A stretch of 64,000 nucleotides of DNA, from contig NC_071328.1 of assembly GCF_010183535.1 (NCBI RefSeq), positions 16,244,001 to 16,308,000 of the forward strand, in the 5' to 3' direction. This DNA is from Caenorhabditis remanei. Lineage: Eukaryota; Nematoda; Chromadorea; Rhabditida; Rhabditidae. A program made the translations under genes and the position numbers. Under the pieces are notes generated by a model. The model had not been told where the DNA came from. It saw nothing but the letters and a program-made list of their open reading frames with translations, and did no database searches. This document shows positions 45,768 to 58,639 of the stretch, piece after piece. Within the stretch, counting starts at the first letter, position 1; each line of letters begins with the position of its first letter.

Positions 45768-47565
45768 TTACTCCTGTTTGATCTGCACCTCCTCATCCAC
45801 TTCCATCTCTTCAACCTTCATCTGATGACGTGAAAGTGAAAGATTCAATGGTTCCTGTGGTCCCGAACTGATCCTCCGCGGTCTTTCCAGAAGAGAAGCA
45901 ATCGATTGATGACGTTCGATGAATTCTGATTTCTGTGATGTGGCACTTGATGACGTGGCAGATGGGGGCGGAGACAGGAAGGCGGGTGGAAGGTAGACTG
46001 GTTGAGGGATTCCCAGGAGTTGGTTGGGTGAGAAATTCTGGAAAATGGGGACATATTTTTGTTCAGAATGTCAAGTTTGGTGTATGCGCCAAATTTCAGG
46101 TTCCTTGGATAAAATAGAGCTGAGTTATAGGACTTCAAAGTTTTTGACGGAGCCGCGACGCGACCGCAACGCATCGTCGAAACTTTGAAGCTTCATAACT
46201 CATCATTAGAGTGATCTAAAAAGTTAAAACTTGGTGAGAGATCTGAAACAGGAACGGGCTTCCTGATAAAACCAAAACCTGATAAAAAACTAGCTAAAAT
46301 TCCAATTTTCAATTTTTGATCTACATCGAAAATTTGCGATATTGACTACGTGACCTATTTGGTTCGATTCAGTGTGTTTTATTTGGTATCTACACAAAAT
46401 TTCAAAAAAAATTTTTTTTTTTTGGACCACATAAAGCTAAGTTACACCGCTTCAAAATTTCCAGCGACCGGTCGAAATTTTGAGTGGGTGTAACATAGTG
46501 ATGTGATAACTTATGAAGTTGAAATTTTGCGAGGGTACTAAATATAAGAATCTCTAAAAGATAATATAAAAATGACCAACCTGTGAAACATGTCTGAGCC
46601 TGTCATTGTGCCACTGTCTCAACGATCGGACATCCTTGAATAGTGAGGGACCGACGAGTAGTGGTTGGACACCGCCGACCTTTCCAAGTACTGACCATAG
46701 CTGGTCGGATAGTAGGAGAGGTTGCTGACAGTCTGGCATAATATCCGCTTGACAGACAGCGATCGCCGTGAGAATCGGAATGGATTGAGGCGGGAGTTGA
46801 CGGATTCTCTCGGATATCGATTGGATGATTTGTGGAATCATTGGGTTCGACGAGTTCTGATCGTAGGCTATACCTCCTGGTGGGAACGAGAGCGAAGAGG
46901 TCGACGAGGCGGCGGACGCCAGGAGCATCACGTCGAATACACTGTTCTGAAAATTAAGAAAATTTTGAAATAATTTTTAGTTGAGTAGACAGAGAAAGAT
47001 ATCACAAGTAATCTGTCGAAATTTCAAGCCGTTTGAACTAACCGCCGCTGAGTTATGACGCTTCAAAGTTTTGAGCGCGCGACGCGTGCTGCGTCGCGGC
47101 CGAGATCAAAACTTTGAACGCTTATAACTCAGTGGCTATTGGCCCTAGAGTCATGAAATTTTGTGAATAGACTAAATCTGATACGCTTTATCGAATGAAT
47201 GTAAATTCATGTAGATCAAAACTCGGAAAATGCGATTTACCTGCAACAAATGCACCCGATGTGCTTGAGTGATTGATAAGAATGCTGGGATAGAGTTGGC
47301 AAAGTCGATGGCAGCTTTCAGTGGGATCACGATGAAGTTGGAGGAGATGGGACATCTGTCGGTGTAGATTGGTCCCGTGCACTTTTCGAGCTGTAAATAG
47401 TAGATCAAATTTAGGTTCGTTGGAATGGTAGTGTCTATATCAGGGTTCTTGCAAAATTTCAGGTCTTTTGAGCTATTCAGAGCTAAGTTACACCGCTTCA
47501 AAGTTTTGACAATGCGTCGCGTGCTGCGTCGCGGTCAATTGAAACTTGAAGTGGTGTAACTTTGC
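45555..47565. repeat. Hairpins with GTTACACC...TTCAAA outer arms and variable cores
   Basis: Inside introns 4-6 and just beyond the receptor stop, hairpins lie at about 45555-45640, 46125-46205, 46440-46500, 47050-47125 and 47480-47565. Outer arms (GTTATA or GTTACACC, then TTCAAAGTTTT) are shared, but cores differ: GATCTACGTAGATC, a GACGCGACCGCAACGC-type core, AGCGACCGGTCG, and GACGCGTGCTGCGTCGCGG. None carries the GCTGAGGCTAAC core used elsewhere. Confidence 0.7.
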
Positions 47566-50500
47566 TCAACAAAGAGCTGGAAACTTGAAATTTTGGTAGC
47601 AAACTGTCTAAGACCTGCTCCACATCTTGGACCAAAAAATTCTGGAATTTTTTTGACCTACCGTATTCTGCAAGACTGCAAATGCGTGATTCATCTTATG
47701 CATGACTTCTGACAAGTTCTCATATTGAATGGCGATTTGATCTCTCTGTGATTGGACATTCGTCTTCTGCATCTCTTCGAACATACGTGCTTTCTCACGT
47801 TTTGGGACACGACCGAATCGGACGGCTGGAATAGTGAGTATGAAATTTTTGACACAAGAACAGGAGAAAAAGTCTTGTAACTGAAAATCCCAGAAATTAC
47901 AAGGAATTTGAGCCAAAAATCAGAAAAATCCGTCAAAAACCGATCAAGTTACACTCATTCTAAAAATTTGCTGAGGCTAACTGGGAAGAGACTACAAACT
48001 ACAATTTTCAGTTAGCCTCAGTAAAAACTGAAAGTCGTTGTAACTCAGTGAGTTTTCAAGATTTTTGAGTGGTTTTTTGTGTAGAATTCATAGAATTTTA
48101 AAATCTTCTATTTTGGCACAAATAATTGAAAAAGTTGATTTTTGCATTTTTTTTTGGAACTATTCCAGATTTTTGCATATTTTCTTAGACAATCAAGTAG
48201 TCCAACTCATTTCACACATTTTAAGACAAAAATCACAAAAATTCTCAAAAAACTGACCAAGTTACACCCGTTTTAAGTTTTGCTGAGGCTAAGACTACAA
48301 ACTACAAATTTTAGTTAGCCTCAACAAAATTTCAAAGTGCTCTAAATCGGTCAGTTTTTGACGGATTTTGATAATTTTTGTACCAGATTGTCGGATTTTT
48401 GCTATATTTTCAGATTTGAAGCCATTTTTGTTTCCCAGAACCGTTTCCTAAAACCCAGTCTCTTATCTATCAAATAGGTATGTTCGTGTCAAAAATTGGA
48501 AATTTTTTATTTGTCTAATTTTTCCTAATTTTCAAGAAAATCTTATTCGAAATTGAAAAATTCAAGATTTTCAGTCCCTACACAGTCTCCTTCCCTTTGA
48601 TATTTTTTCTTCCCCTTCGCTCCACCGAAATAAATCTTCATCTAAAAAAATGCCTTCCTCTCCGAATAAAAAATTCAAGAGAAGACAAAGAGAATTTTCA
48701 TTGTAAAGACAAAGACCCATTAAAATCAATTCCCTTCGCTCTCAGCCACCTGGAGGCAGAATGTTGCACTTTTTCCCTGATGTTGACCTCTTCCGATTCC
48801 CTTACACACATGTCTCTTTTTCGCGCGCAAAACAGACATTTTTGAGTCATTTGCACTTTGTGAGAACAAGAAACAGATGTCGGAAGACATGGAGGGTAAC
48901 ATGTGTGTTGTTTTAATTCAAAAGAAGTTGAGAAATGCTTGAATTTAAAAGTTTTGACACAAAAAAACATGCGAAAAATGATGAAAACTAAAAATCCCAG
49001 AAATTACAAAGATTTTGAGTCAAAAATCAAAAAAATCCATCAAAAACTGACCCTTCAAAGTTTTTGCTGAGGCTAACTGGGTAGAGACTACAAACTACAA
49101 TTCTCAGTTAGCCTCAGCAAAACCTGAAATGCCGTTTTTTGACTGTTTTAAGCGGTTTTTTTGTGGAAAATAATTGGTAAAACATGAAATTCAGAAATTC
49201 GCCAATATTTGAACTAAAAATCAGAAAAATCGTCGAATTACAGACACTTCTAGTTTTGCTGAGGCTAACTCATTTTTGTAGTTTGTAGTCAGTTAGCCTC
49301 AGCAAAACTTAACATTTTGCTGAGTTTTCTACCAATTTTTCTCGTTTTTAGTGCAAAATGAGCAGAATTTTTTGTTCTAGCATTTATAGCTACACCGCAT
49401 CAATATTTTTTGACAGAATTGATTTCTGAACATCCCGAAAATCAAAAAACCATAAAATTTAAGCCATCACCAACATTTCTAGCCAAAAACTACTTGAAAC
49501 GGTCTAGAACTCGCTGAATTACACCATTTTCAATTTTTACTAAGGCTAACTCATTTTTGTAGTTTGTAGTCGCTTAGCCTCAATAAAAACTAGAAACCAT
49601 CGTATCTCACCGAGTTTTCAACCGATTTTCTCCGTTCTTGGCTCAAAATGCTCCAAATTCAATTCCCCATATTTCTACTCACCATCCCTAGACATTCCAA
49701 CCGCCAAACACTTCTTCAGCCGACAGCATTGACATCTATTCCTGTTGTTTCTCAAGATAAGGCAGTCCTCGACTCGAGTGCATGCTCTGTATTGGATTTT
49801 TTGTTGAATGGAACGGCGGAAGAAGCCCTGCAAGATGATTTGATCTACCGGATGATTTATTTCCCGCGCCCGTTCCGTTTTTTCGTTTCGAATTCTCTCC
49901 CCCTCTCTCTGCACCTAATTACCCAATTTCCCCCCTGTCGGAATTCAATGCCATTCACATCAGACAAAAAACGGACGGTCTGAGAATTGATTGACAACTT
50001 CTTACCTTGCATCCCTCGCATGCGAAAACACCGTAATGAAAACCGCTGGCCTTGTCCGAACACACTTGACACAGAATTGTGCCTGCGGATGTGGAGGCGT
50101 TCTCGTCTTTTGTGATGGAGGTGGTGCCTGGAATAAAAAATTAAGATAGATTTTGTACAGTTGGAAAACGACTGAAATTCTGCGTATTTAGAGCCAAAAA
50201 TCCAAAAAATCCATCAAAAATTGACCAAGTTACACTTATTCCAAGTTTTGCTGAGGCTAACTGGGTAGAGACTACAAACTACAATTTTCAGTTAGCCTCA
50301 GTAAAAACTGAAAATCGTTGTATCTTAGCGAGTTTTATAGATTTTTGAGTGGTTTTTTGTATAGAATGCATAGAATTTGAAAATGTTCTATTTTGGAACA
50401 AATAATTGAAAATGTTGACTTTTGCCTTTTCTTTTGGAACTATTCCAGATTTTTGCATATTTTCTTAGACAATCTAGTAGTACAACTCATTTAACACATT

Positions 50501-53500
50501 TTAAGACAAAAATCACAGAAATTCGTCAAAAACTCGCAAACTTACGCTCATTTAAAGTTTTGCAAAAAAAATGAAAAATTGATTTTTTTTTTGGAACTAT
50601 TCCAGATTTTTTGCATATTTTTTTCAACAATCAAGTAGTCCAACTTATTTCACACATTTTAAGACAAAAATCACAGAAATTCGTCAAAAACTCGCAAACT
50701 TACGCTCATTTAAAGTTTTGCTGAGGCTAACTGACTACAAACTACAATTTTCAGTTAGCCTCAGTAAAAACTGAAAATCGTTGTATCTTAGCGAGTTTTA
50801 TAGATTTTTGAGTGGTTTTTTGTATAGAATGCATAGAATTTGAAAATGTTCTATTTTGGAACAAATAATTGAAAATGTTGACTTTTGCCTTTTCTTTTGG
50901 AACTATTCCAGATTTTTGCATATTTTCTTAGACAATCTAGTAGTACAACTCATTTAACACATTTTAAGACAAAAATCACAGAAATTCGTCAAAAACTCGC
51001 AAACTTACGCTCATTTAAAGTTTTGCAAAAAAAATGAAAAATTGATTTTTTTTTTGGAACTATTCCAGATTTTTTGCATATTTTTTTCAACAATCAAGTA
51101 GTCCAACTTATTTCACACATTTTAAGACAAAAATCACAGAAATTCGTCAAAAACTCGCAAACTTACGCTCATTTAAAGTTTTGCTGAGGCTAACTGACTA
51201 CAAACTACAATTTTCAGTTAGCCTCAGCAAAAACTGAAAATCGTTGTAACTCAGCAAGTTTTTGAGATTTTTGAGTGGTTTTTTGTGTAGAATTCATAGA
51301 ATTTGAAAATCTTCTGTTTTGGTAAAAATAATTGAAAATGTTGACTTTTGCCTTTTCTTTTGGAACTATTCCAGATTTTTGCATATTTTCTTAGACAATC
51401 TAGTAGTACAACTCATTTAACACATTTTAAGACAAAAATCACAGAAATTCGTCAAAAACTCGCAAACTTACGCTCATTTAAAGTTTTGCTGAGACTAATG
51501 ACTACAAACTACAAATCTCAGTTAGCTTCAGCAAAACTAAAACTTTGTGTAATTTGGCTTGTTTTTATCCAATTTTTCTGATTTTTGTCTCAAAATGTTT
51601 AGAATTTCATAGGCTTCTAGTCAAAATAGCATTTCCATAGTTTTTATTCCAGCAAGTTATCAGAAAGCCTCTGTGACTTTGGTCAGTGTATTTTGTCAGT
51701 GTATTGTTGGAATTTTTAGTTGCAGGAGTTCAGTAGGTCAAAACTGATCACTCTCTTTCTGTTTGAAGACAGAATTTGAAAGTTTTCTTTATCAAACTTT
51801 CATTTCATTCAGCCTTGAACTGAAAGATAGTCTCTAGAAGAAATTTCGAAAATTTTCCTTTTCAATTCTGCAAATTCCCACCTGCGGCCCCCCGCCAAAA
51901 AAGAAAATGAGATAAGGGAAGAATGGAGGTGGTGACCTTCATTTAGAGGAAAGAGAAATCGGAAAAAAGGAAAAAAAAGGACCAAAATGGGGCCATTTCG
52001 AGATATGCTGAGGCTAAGCGACTACAAACTACAAAAATGAGTTAGCCTCAGTAAAAATAGAAAGTGGTGTAACTCGGCTAGTTTTTGACGGATTTTTGTG
52101 ATTTTTAGCTCAAAATGTGCAAAATTTCACTGGCTATTTAGTTATCAAAAAATTCTTAGAATTTTATTTTGGTCAGTGTATTTTGTCATTGTACTTTGTC
52201 ATTGTAATTGTGTCAGTGTAACTCCACATATGGAATATTGGTGTCAAGGCTAGAACTACAAACTACAAAAACCCCTAAACGCTCTTCTAGATCTGACCTA
52301 CTTTTGAACCCCTTCTTTTCCATTTTTTTGTTCTATTTCGAATAAAAAACCAGTCTGTGTCCTTTTCCAATCGGTTGGGTCGGGAGGGAGGGAGACCATC
52401 GGAATTGCGCAATTTCAAAATTCTGGCGCGCTTGCGTCGTCGAGTCGCGACCTCTAACCATGAATCACCTCAGCCTCCTGCCGACCGGACGAAAAATGGA
52501 GAACAAAAAACGACGGAAGAAGAAGAGGTCAGACAGTATAAGGGTGTCACATGAGTGTGTCAGATGACGTGGATTGGCAGATTGAGAGAGAGACGGAATT
52601 CGTGGAAATTCTGTTTTTTTTTGTTGGGAGAGGATCAATGATCAGAGGAATAAACAGTTTAACGTACTAACACATTTGAATTGGAAAATGTTTTTGGCGC
52701 GCTGAAGAATTTAAATTTGGTTGAGAGAAACTAGTTCAGTGTGCCAAGGACAGAGGCTATTTTGGGTTACAGTGACCAAGTTAGAACAGAGGTTATGACA
52801 ACAAAATAAATTGAATATTAAAGAATGAAACAAAACTACACTGACAAATATACACTGACAAAACTACACTGACCAAATACACTGACCAAAGTCACAGAGG
52901 CTTTCAGATAACTTTTTGAATTAAAATTTATGGAAATGCTACTTTAACGAGAAGCCCTTGAAATTCTAAACATTTTGAGTTAAAAATCAGAAAAATCCGT
53001 CAAAATCTGACTGAATTACAGCAATTTCATTTTTTGCTGAGGCTAACTCATTTTTGTAGTTTGTAGTCTTAGCCTCAGCAAAAATGAAACCGACTGTATC
53101 TTGGCGAGTTTTATTCCTAATTTTGTGATTTTTGTTGTCAAATACGCGGATTTTTACGGGCTCTTAAATAGATGAAAAAAATTAAAGGATTTTTTTTGTT
53201 TTTGAAAAAAAATTTTGTCGCTTTTTGTGAAAGAATGATCATTCCTGAGTCATTCGAAAAACAAAACGGTCTATAACTCATTGTTACACCTTTTTACTAT
53301 TTAAGCGGTGTTTAAGACAATTCCCAACATTTCTAGGAAGAAATTACTCAAATCAAACAAGAACTCGCCAAGCTACCCCATTTTCAATTTTTACTGAGGC
53401 TAAATCCTTTTGTAGTTTGTAGTCAGTTAGTCTCAACAAAACTTCCCCCATTCCTCATTTTCTCGTCTATTTTTTTATTATTTGGTTCAAAATCTCGCAT

Positions 53501-54785
53501 GACGTGGCACTGATCATTTCAATCTATACACTGACCAAAAAGTAGGTCACAAAAACAGTGTGCGCAGCGCCCCCCGCGCCTCAATCGGTTATACTAGTAA
53601 ACAGAAGAGAGAGAGGAATAGTGTGTGGGATGGAGAGACGCAGAGAAAGAGAGGATGACGTGAAGAAGAAGATGGCATAAAAAAACGAAGAAGAGATCGT
53701 CTTCTTTCTCAAATCGAGGTCATCTTTATTTTAGGTTGATGAGTGGAATAGGGGGACACGTGGAGAAAAAACGAGAGAGCTATGGGTGTACAGTAACCCT
53801 GATTGGAAATCGGAAAAAGAATTTTGAGCCAAAGAGAGGAAACCGGATAAAAAATACACTGACAAAAATACACTGACAAAATACACTGACAAAATTACAC
53901 TGACCAAAGTCGCAGAGGCTTTCAGATAACGGTCTGTGTTAAAATCTATAGAAGTGTTAATTTAATGCAAAGCCCTCAAAATTCTGAACATTTTGAGACA
54001 AAAATCAGAAAAATCCGTCTAAAAATGACCGAATTACATCGTTTTGAAGTTTTACTGAGGCTAACTGAGATTTGTAGTTTGTAGTCTCTTCCCAGTTAGC
54101 CTCAGCAAAACTTGAAGTTGATGTATCTCAGTTGATTTTTGACGGATTTTTATGATTTTTGTCTTAAAATTTGTGAAATGAGATGGACTACTTGCTTGTT
54201 TAAGACAATGTTCAAAAAATCTGGAATATTTTTCCAAAATACCAAAAGTCAACTTTTTCAATCATTTGTGCCAGAAATAAAAGATTTCAAAAGTCTATAC
54301 ATTCTACACGAAAAACCGCTCAAAAATCTTTAAAACTCGCTGAATTACACCGGTTTTTAGTTTTGCTGAGGCTAACTGAGAATTGTAGTTTGTAGTCCCT
54401 TAGCCTCAGCAAAACTTGAAACCTTCGTAACTCCGCTAGTTTCCAAGATTTTTCAATAATTTTTTCTGGATTCTATACATAATTTTATCCTTTATAACAT
54501 ACCTTCCAGCGGTCCCAACTCGCTATACTGGTCATCACTGGTGGTGGAGACCACCAGCGACTGGATAGCCGTCATATAGAATGTGTCGATTGCAGGTGTC
54601 GGTATTTGGACTGTGGCACGTGGAATGACTGGACGGAAGGCAGAAGATGGAGATGGACTCAGAAGAGATGAGGCAGGTGGAGATGAGAATGAAGAAGATG
54701 AAGCAGTCGGAGAGGACTGGAGATTTGTGAGGAGTGAGAGAGGAAGATGGCATGGAAGATGACTTCCAGTTGATGAGAGGTCCAT
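45768..54785 (-). CDS. nhr-85: Nuclear hormone receptor, Rev-erb/E75 type
   Basis: Seven exons: 54503-54785, 50006-50127, 49683-49827, 47662-47825, 47241-47390, 46581-46946 and 45768-46037, encoding 499 aa, all phases consistent. The DNA-binding domain spans about 114-180: [20 protein letters not shown] (P-box CEGCK), [24 protein letters not shown], then the C-terminal extension [21 protein letters not shown]. This is the NR1D/E75 signature; NHR-85 is the C. elegans member I recall, so the symbol is by family and position. Exons 4-7 form the ligand-binding region, with a Ser/Pro-rich tail ending VQIKQE. C. elegans NHR-85 works with NHR-23 in developmental timing. The N-terminal exon is Ser/Pro-rich. 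An acceptor TTAATTCCAG ends at 54799. Introns 1 (4.4 kb) and 3 (1.9 kb) are repeat-packed and contain non-repetitive islands that may be regulatory. Confidence 0.85.
48590..48960. other. Non-repetitive island in nuclear receptor intron 3
   Basis: The only long stretch of this intron free of hairpins. No splice-consistent exon was found. Candidate regulatory sequence by exclusion. Confidence 0.3.
50307..51490. repeat. 463-bp tandem repeat, about 2.5 copies
   Basis: Units begin at 50307, 50770 and 51233 (ACTGAAAATCGTTGTA). The first two are nearly identical; the third is partial and carries GTTGTAACTCAG where the others have GTTGTATCTTAG, like the related sequence at 48030. Each full unit contains one GCTGAGGCTAAC hairpin and an internal duplication of a segment starting TTTGGAACTATTCCAG. 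It lies in intron 1 of the nuclear receptor. Confidence 0.85.
51491..54502. repeat. Rest of nuclear receptor intron 1
   Basis: Hairpins lie at about 51487-51535, 52005-52055, 53035-53085, 53390-53440, 54055-54115 and 54365-54415. Runs of TACACTGACAAA/GTCAGTGTA motifs lie at 51690-51705, 52165-52220, 52840-52885 and 53855-53905. Non-repetitive islands are at 52300-52640 (GC-richer, with a CGACGACGCAAGCGCGCC stretch on minus) and 53560-53780 (with GAGACGCAGAG). Confidence 0.6.
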
Positions 54786-54799
54786 GGTGTTGGTTGTTC

Positions 54800-55810
54800 T
54801 GGAATTAATAATAGAGGTGTGGTAGATCACAAAAAAACTTTAAAATGGAAGAAAACGATGATTCTAGCGATTTCGAGTTGAGGCTAAGACACTACAAACT
54901 ACAAAAATTCGTTAGCCTCAGTAAAATAGCTCTTTTTCGTTGATGGAGTTTAGATACGGTGAGGAAGGAATTTTTGGGTGGTTTTTGATGGAAAAACAAA
55001 ACTCGAAAAGTTAGAAAGTTTAAAAAATGGTTTTAAAAAATCCGGAATATTCAAAAGTCCTGACTATCAAACCTTTGTCAAGAACACAAAAATTAATAAA
55101 ACATAAAATAGTTTTAAGTTTTTTAAAAGCCCATGTTTTAAGCTTTATTTTGGTATAAAAATTACAAAAATTCATCAAGGAATTAAAAAGTTACAAAAGT
55201 TTGAAAATTGGTTAAAAAAAATTATTTTTGGGAAAACTGATTTTTTTCCGATTTTTCAAAACACCGTATTTATACCAGTTGTTTGATATTATTTAAAATT
55301 ATAAAAAATATCATAAAGCTTAATTTTTGGGCTTTATTTTAATGTTAAAACCATTAGTATACCTAAAAAAACAAAAAAGTTACACAAGTTTGAAAATTTT
55401 CAAAATTAAAAAAATACTTTAAATTTTATCTATTTTCAAAACACTATAACTTAACTCAATCTCAACCAAATTGTAAAATTTAAATTGTTAATTAAAGCCC
55501 TAATTTTCAGCTTCATTTTGAACAATGATTCATTATTTTAACGTAAAAACTCACAAAGCTGTATACATTTGAAAAGTGGTAACTAAAAATTTTTCTCAGA
55601 TTTTCAAAATTTCACAACACCCTAACTTTCTCAAATTCCACTCAATTTTTAAAATCTAAAAACCAAATTAAAGCTCTGTTTATTGACTTTATTAAAATAA
55701 ACTCAAAATATAAAATATCCTATCCGAATACTACTGTACCCTCTAATCTCCACTTCCCCATCTCAACCTAGCCTACTTACTTGAATTCTCCCACAAAAAG
55801 ATAGCCTACT
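54800..55810. other. Upstream of the nuclear receptor, AT-rich
   Basis: One hairpin at about 54878-54925. 55000-55740 is very AT-rich, with recurrent TTAAAATTTGAAAA and AAAGTTACA-type text, possibly decayed hairpin spacers. No gene supported. Confidence 0.45.
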
Positions 55811-58600
55811 CGAGATAAAATGAGTAAAGAGAGTAAAGAAAACGGAGAAAACAAATGTGGGCGAAGAAGAGAAGAAGACAAAAACGAAAAAAGGGGCGGA
55901 GCCTCGTGTCTCTGCCAAGGACACTGTGGTAGTAGGACGACCCACCGACCGAAAATTCTTTTCGGTCATTTCTCTATAAGGGGGGCGGAGTCAGAGAGAA
56001 AGTGACACCTATTGAAATGTGTGTGTCTGCACTCTCTCACTTCCCCATACTATTTCTCTTTTTCCAGAGAAGAGGGAAAACTTGAAACGGGGGCAGGTGG
56101 CAGTATCTTCTGAAAGGGAGAAAGTTTTGGGTAGATCAAAAAAGTTTTTGAACGTGAGGAGGGCGGAAAAACTTGTTGGGGGTAGGTCAAAAATGGGAAA
56201 AGTGGGGGTACAGATAGAGATGATAGAGCCTCAGGTAGATAGGATGCGCTCCCTTAATTTTAAGGAAAATCAAAAAATGTTGAGAGCCCGCCACGTTTTT
56301 CCCCTGGCACCACAAATTTTTGTAACAAAATTCACAACAGTTGTATAGATCAAAAGGAGAGCTACATTTTTGTAGTTGACAAATGTTTAGTAGGTACGCC
56401 CACTTTTGAGATATAAGCGTTCGCACCACAACTCGGCCGCTCTTCTTATCGCATTGCCTTCTTTAAAGGCGCATATCTCAAAGATGGGCGGAGCTAAGGA
56501 AAAGTGGTCAACTAGAAAAATGTAGAGCAAGGTGGGATCTACTTTGAAAATATAAAATAAAAGTGTTTTGGGACGCCCGTGACGGGATGTTAAGTCTAAA
56601 AAATTACGGTAGCAATTTATGCCGCTGAATTTTGTCAGTGTATTTTGTCAGTGTACTTTGTCAGTGTAAGGTGTCAGTGTAAATCTTGCTCTCCAGGCGC
56701 AAAATTTCGGGTTTCTGACCGTTAGGAGCCGAGATAAAAGGATAAAAGCTTCAGAAGCTTAGAGGAAGGCAGAAATCGAAATTCTTCAACTTTCAACCAA
56801 AAATTCAGAGAGATCGCACTAAGTGCTTATGCTAAACCTATTAAGACAGTCAAGACCTCTTGAATAATATCAATTTCTAACAAATCCACCCATTCTAAGG
56901 ATAGTTACGGGATGTTGAAGTTCATAAAGAGTTGGCACTGTGCCAGAAGACATTTGTTGGGTACGGTATTTAATAAGTACTTAAAATTATAGAAAAAATT
57001 TGTTAAACTATTCAAAACCTACCAATTGATGCTAAAATCATGTTTTCCCAATTATCTAGAGTGTATTTATTGGACTATAATGCTTAAAATTAGTAGATTG
57101 GAAACTTTTTTTCGGTCAAAGGTGGAGACCCTGATTTAGAACATCGATTCTGGCATTTTATGTAGATATTTATATTAAAATGTTAAGCAATTCAAGACCT
57201 TTCAAATGGTACCAAAATGATGTCTCTCCGACTATCAGGGGCGGAGTTACAAGGGTTCAAAGTATAGAGAGTCAAGAGACACATTTGGGTACATCCCGAG
57301 TGCCACGTGTCTCCTCCCTCCCTGGTAGATCAAAACAGATCCGTTGTTTACATCCTTATTCAAGTAGGTCACTTTTCTAAACAATGCTCTCACGTGAAAG
57401 AATCGGCGCCCAGAAATCAAGGATCAATTTCAAAAAGATTTGTCATCATCCCGAAACTATTCTCTGATCGCCTAAATGCTTTTAGGTCAAAACGACAACA
57501 CATGAGACTACAGTACTCCCTCCGTATAGGTAACCATATCGGATGACGTGGCAAATTGCCACGAACATATTCGGGAATCCGACGTCTTCGTCTTCTTGTC
57601 TGTTTTCGTTTTGTTCCAAATTTTTTGGCGCGTGGAGAGAGAGAGAGAGACGCAGAGAGGAATAGAAATAGGTAGGCGATGACCTAGATTACGTAATAGT
57701 CTGTCGCGTAAGAGATGAGGACTGGTTTCCGCTAGGAACACAACGAATAGCATAGCGATGGTGATGGTTATGAACGGGTGGGGGATTTGAAACTGCAAAA
57801 ACTGCAAAAAACTAAAAATGTTGAGGCTAAAACTGACCAAACTACGCACAATTTTTTTTGGTCAGTGTAACTTTGTCAGTGTACTTACCTACACTGACAA
57901 AAATGTTCCGAATTTTTCAAAATATAAATGTTTATTTTAGTTAAAATCCCAACAATCCGTTAAGAACGGACCACATTATAATACCACACTACTAAGGTTT
58001 CCTCAGGTTAACTGACTTTTGTAGTTTGTAGTCGCTTGGCTTTATTAAAAAAAGCAAACCTTAAAATCCTAAACTTTCAAAAAATTGCGGCCAGAAACCG
58101 CTAAACAACGATGACTCACATTTTTGTAGTTTGTAGTGTGTAAGCCTCAGCAAAAACTAAACTTACACTGACCAATTTTTTGGTCAGTGTAACTTTGTCA
58201 GTGCACTTACCTACACTGACAAAAATTGATGTTCACCTTTTGAGTGCTGACGACCCAGAATAGGGATCCCATTGTAGGTACATTGGCTACTGTAGCCAAC
58301 AATCTGGCTTTCCTTATCACCTCCCACTATCTATACATCTCTATATCCCATTACGTAATCATCATTCTTTGGCGCCGCGGCTAACGTTCTAACTGATCAA
58401 ATCGACGACGAAAAAATCGTGAAAAATGAGAAAATTTGGGTCAAAATAACAAGTTAACGTGGAAAATAACAGAAAACCATTTTGCAAAATGGCAACAACA
58501 AGTTAGAGATAAGGCATATTGAGACACTTCAGTTCCGCCTAGAATATTGGGAACACGTCACTAAGATAACTCCGCCCACAATACAGTGTCAAAACATTTA
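55811..58600. other. Gene-free stretch with scattered repeats
   Basis: Contains a GGGCGGAGC foldback at 56335-56545; TTTGTCAGTGTA runs at 56635-56680, 57855-57895 and 58165-58220; and two short hairpin remnants near 58000-58040 and 58115-58150. 57500-57850 has a GAGACGCAGAG motif within a GA run and an acceptor-like TTTTTGCAG on minus. The 113-codon frame there looks low-complexity. No gene accepted. Confidence 0.45.
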
Positions 58601-58639
58601 GATCCCGTTGACACCGAATTTGTATGCAAATTGTAGATA

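Noticed and set aside
57508..57849. 113-codon minus frame with a hydrophobic start, preceded by an acceptor-like TTTTTGCAG
   Set aside because: The second half is translated CT-repeat, there is no family resemblance, and no partner exons were found. The GA/CT run with GAGACGCAGAG looks more like a promoter-type sequence.
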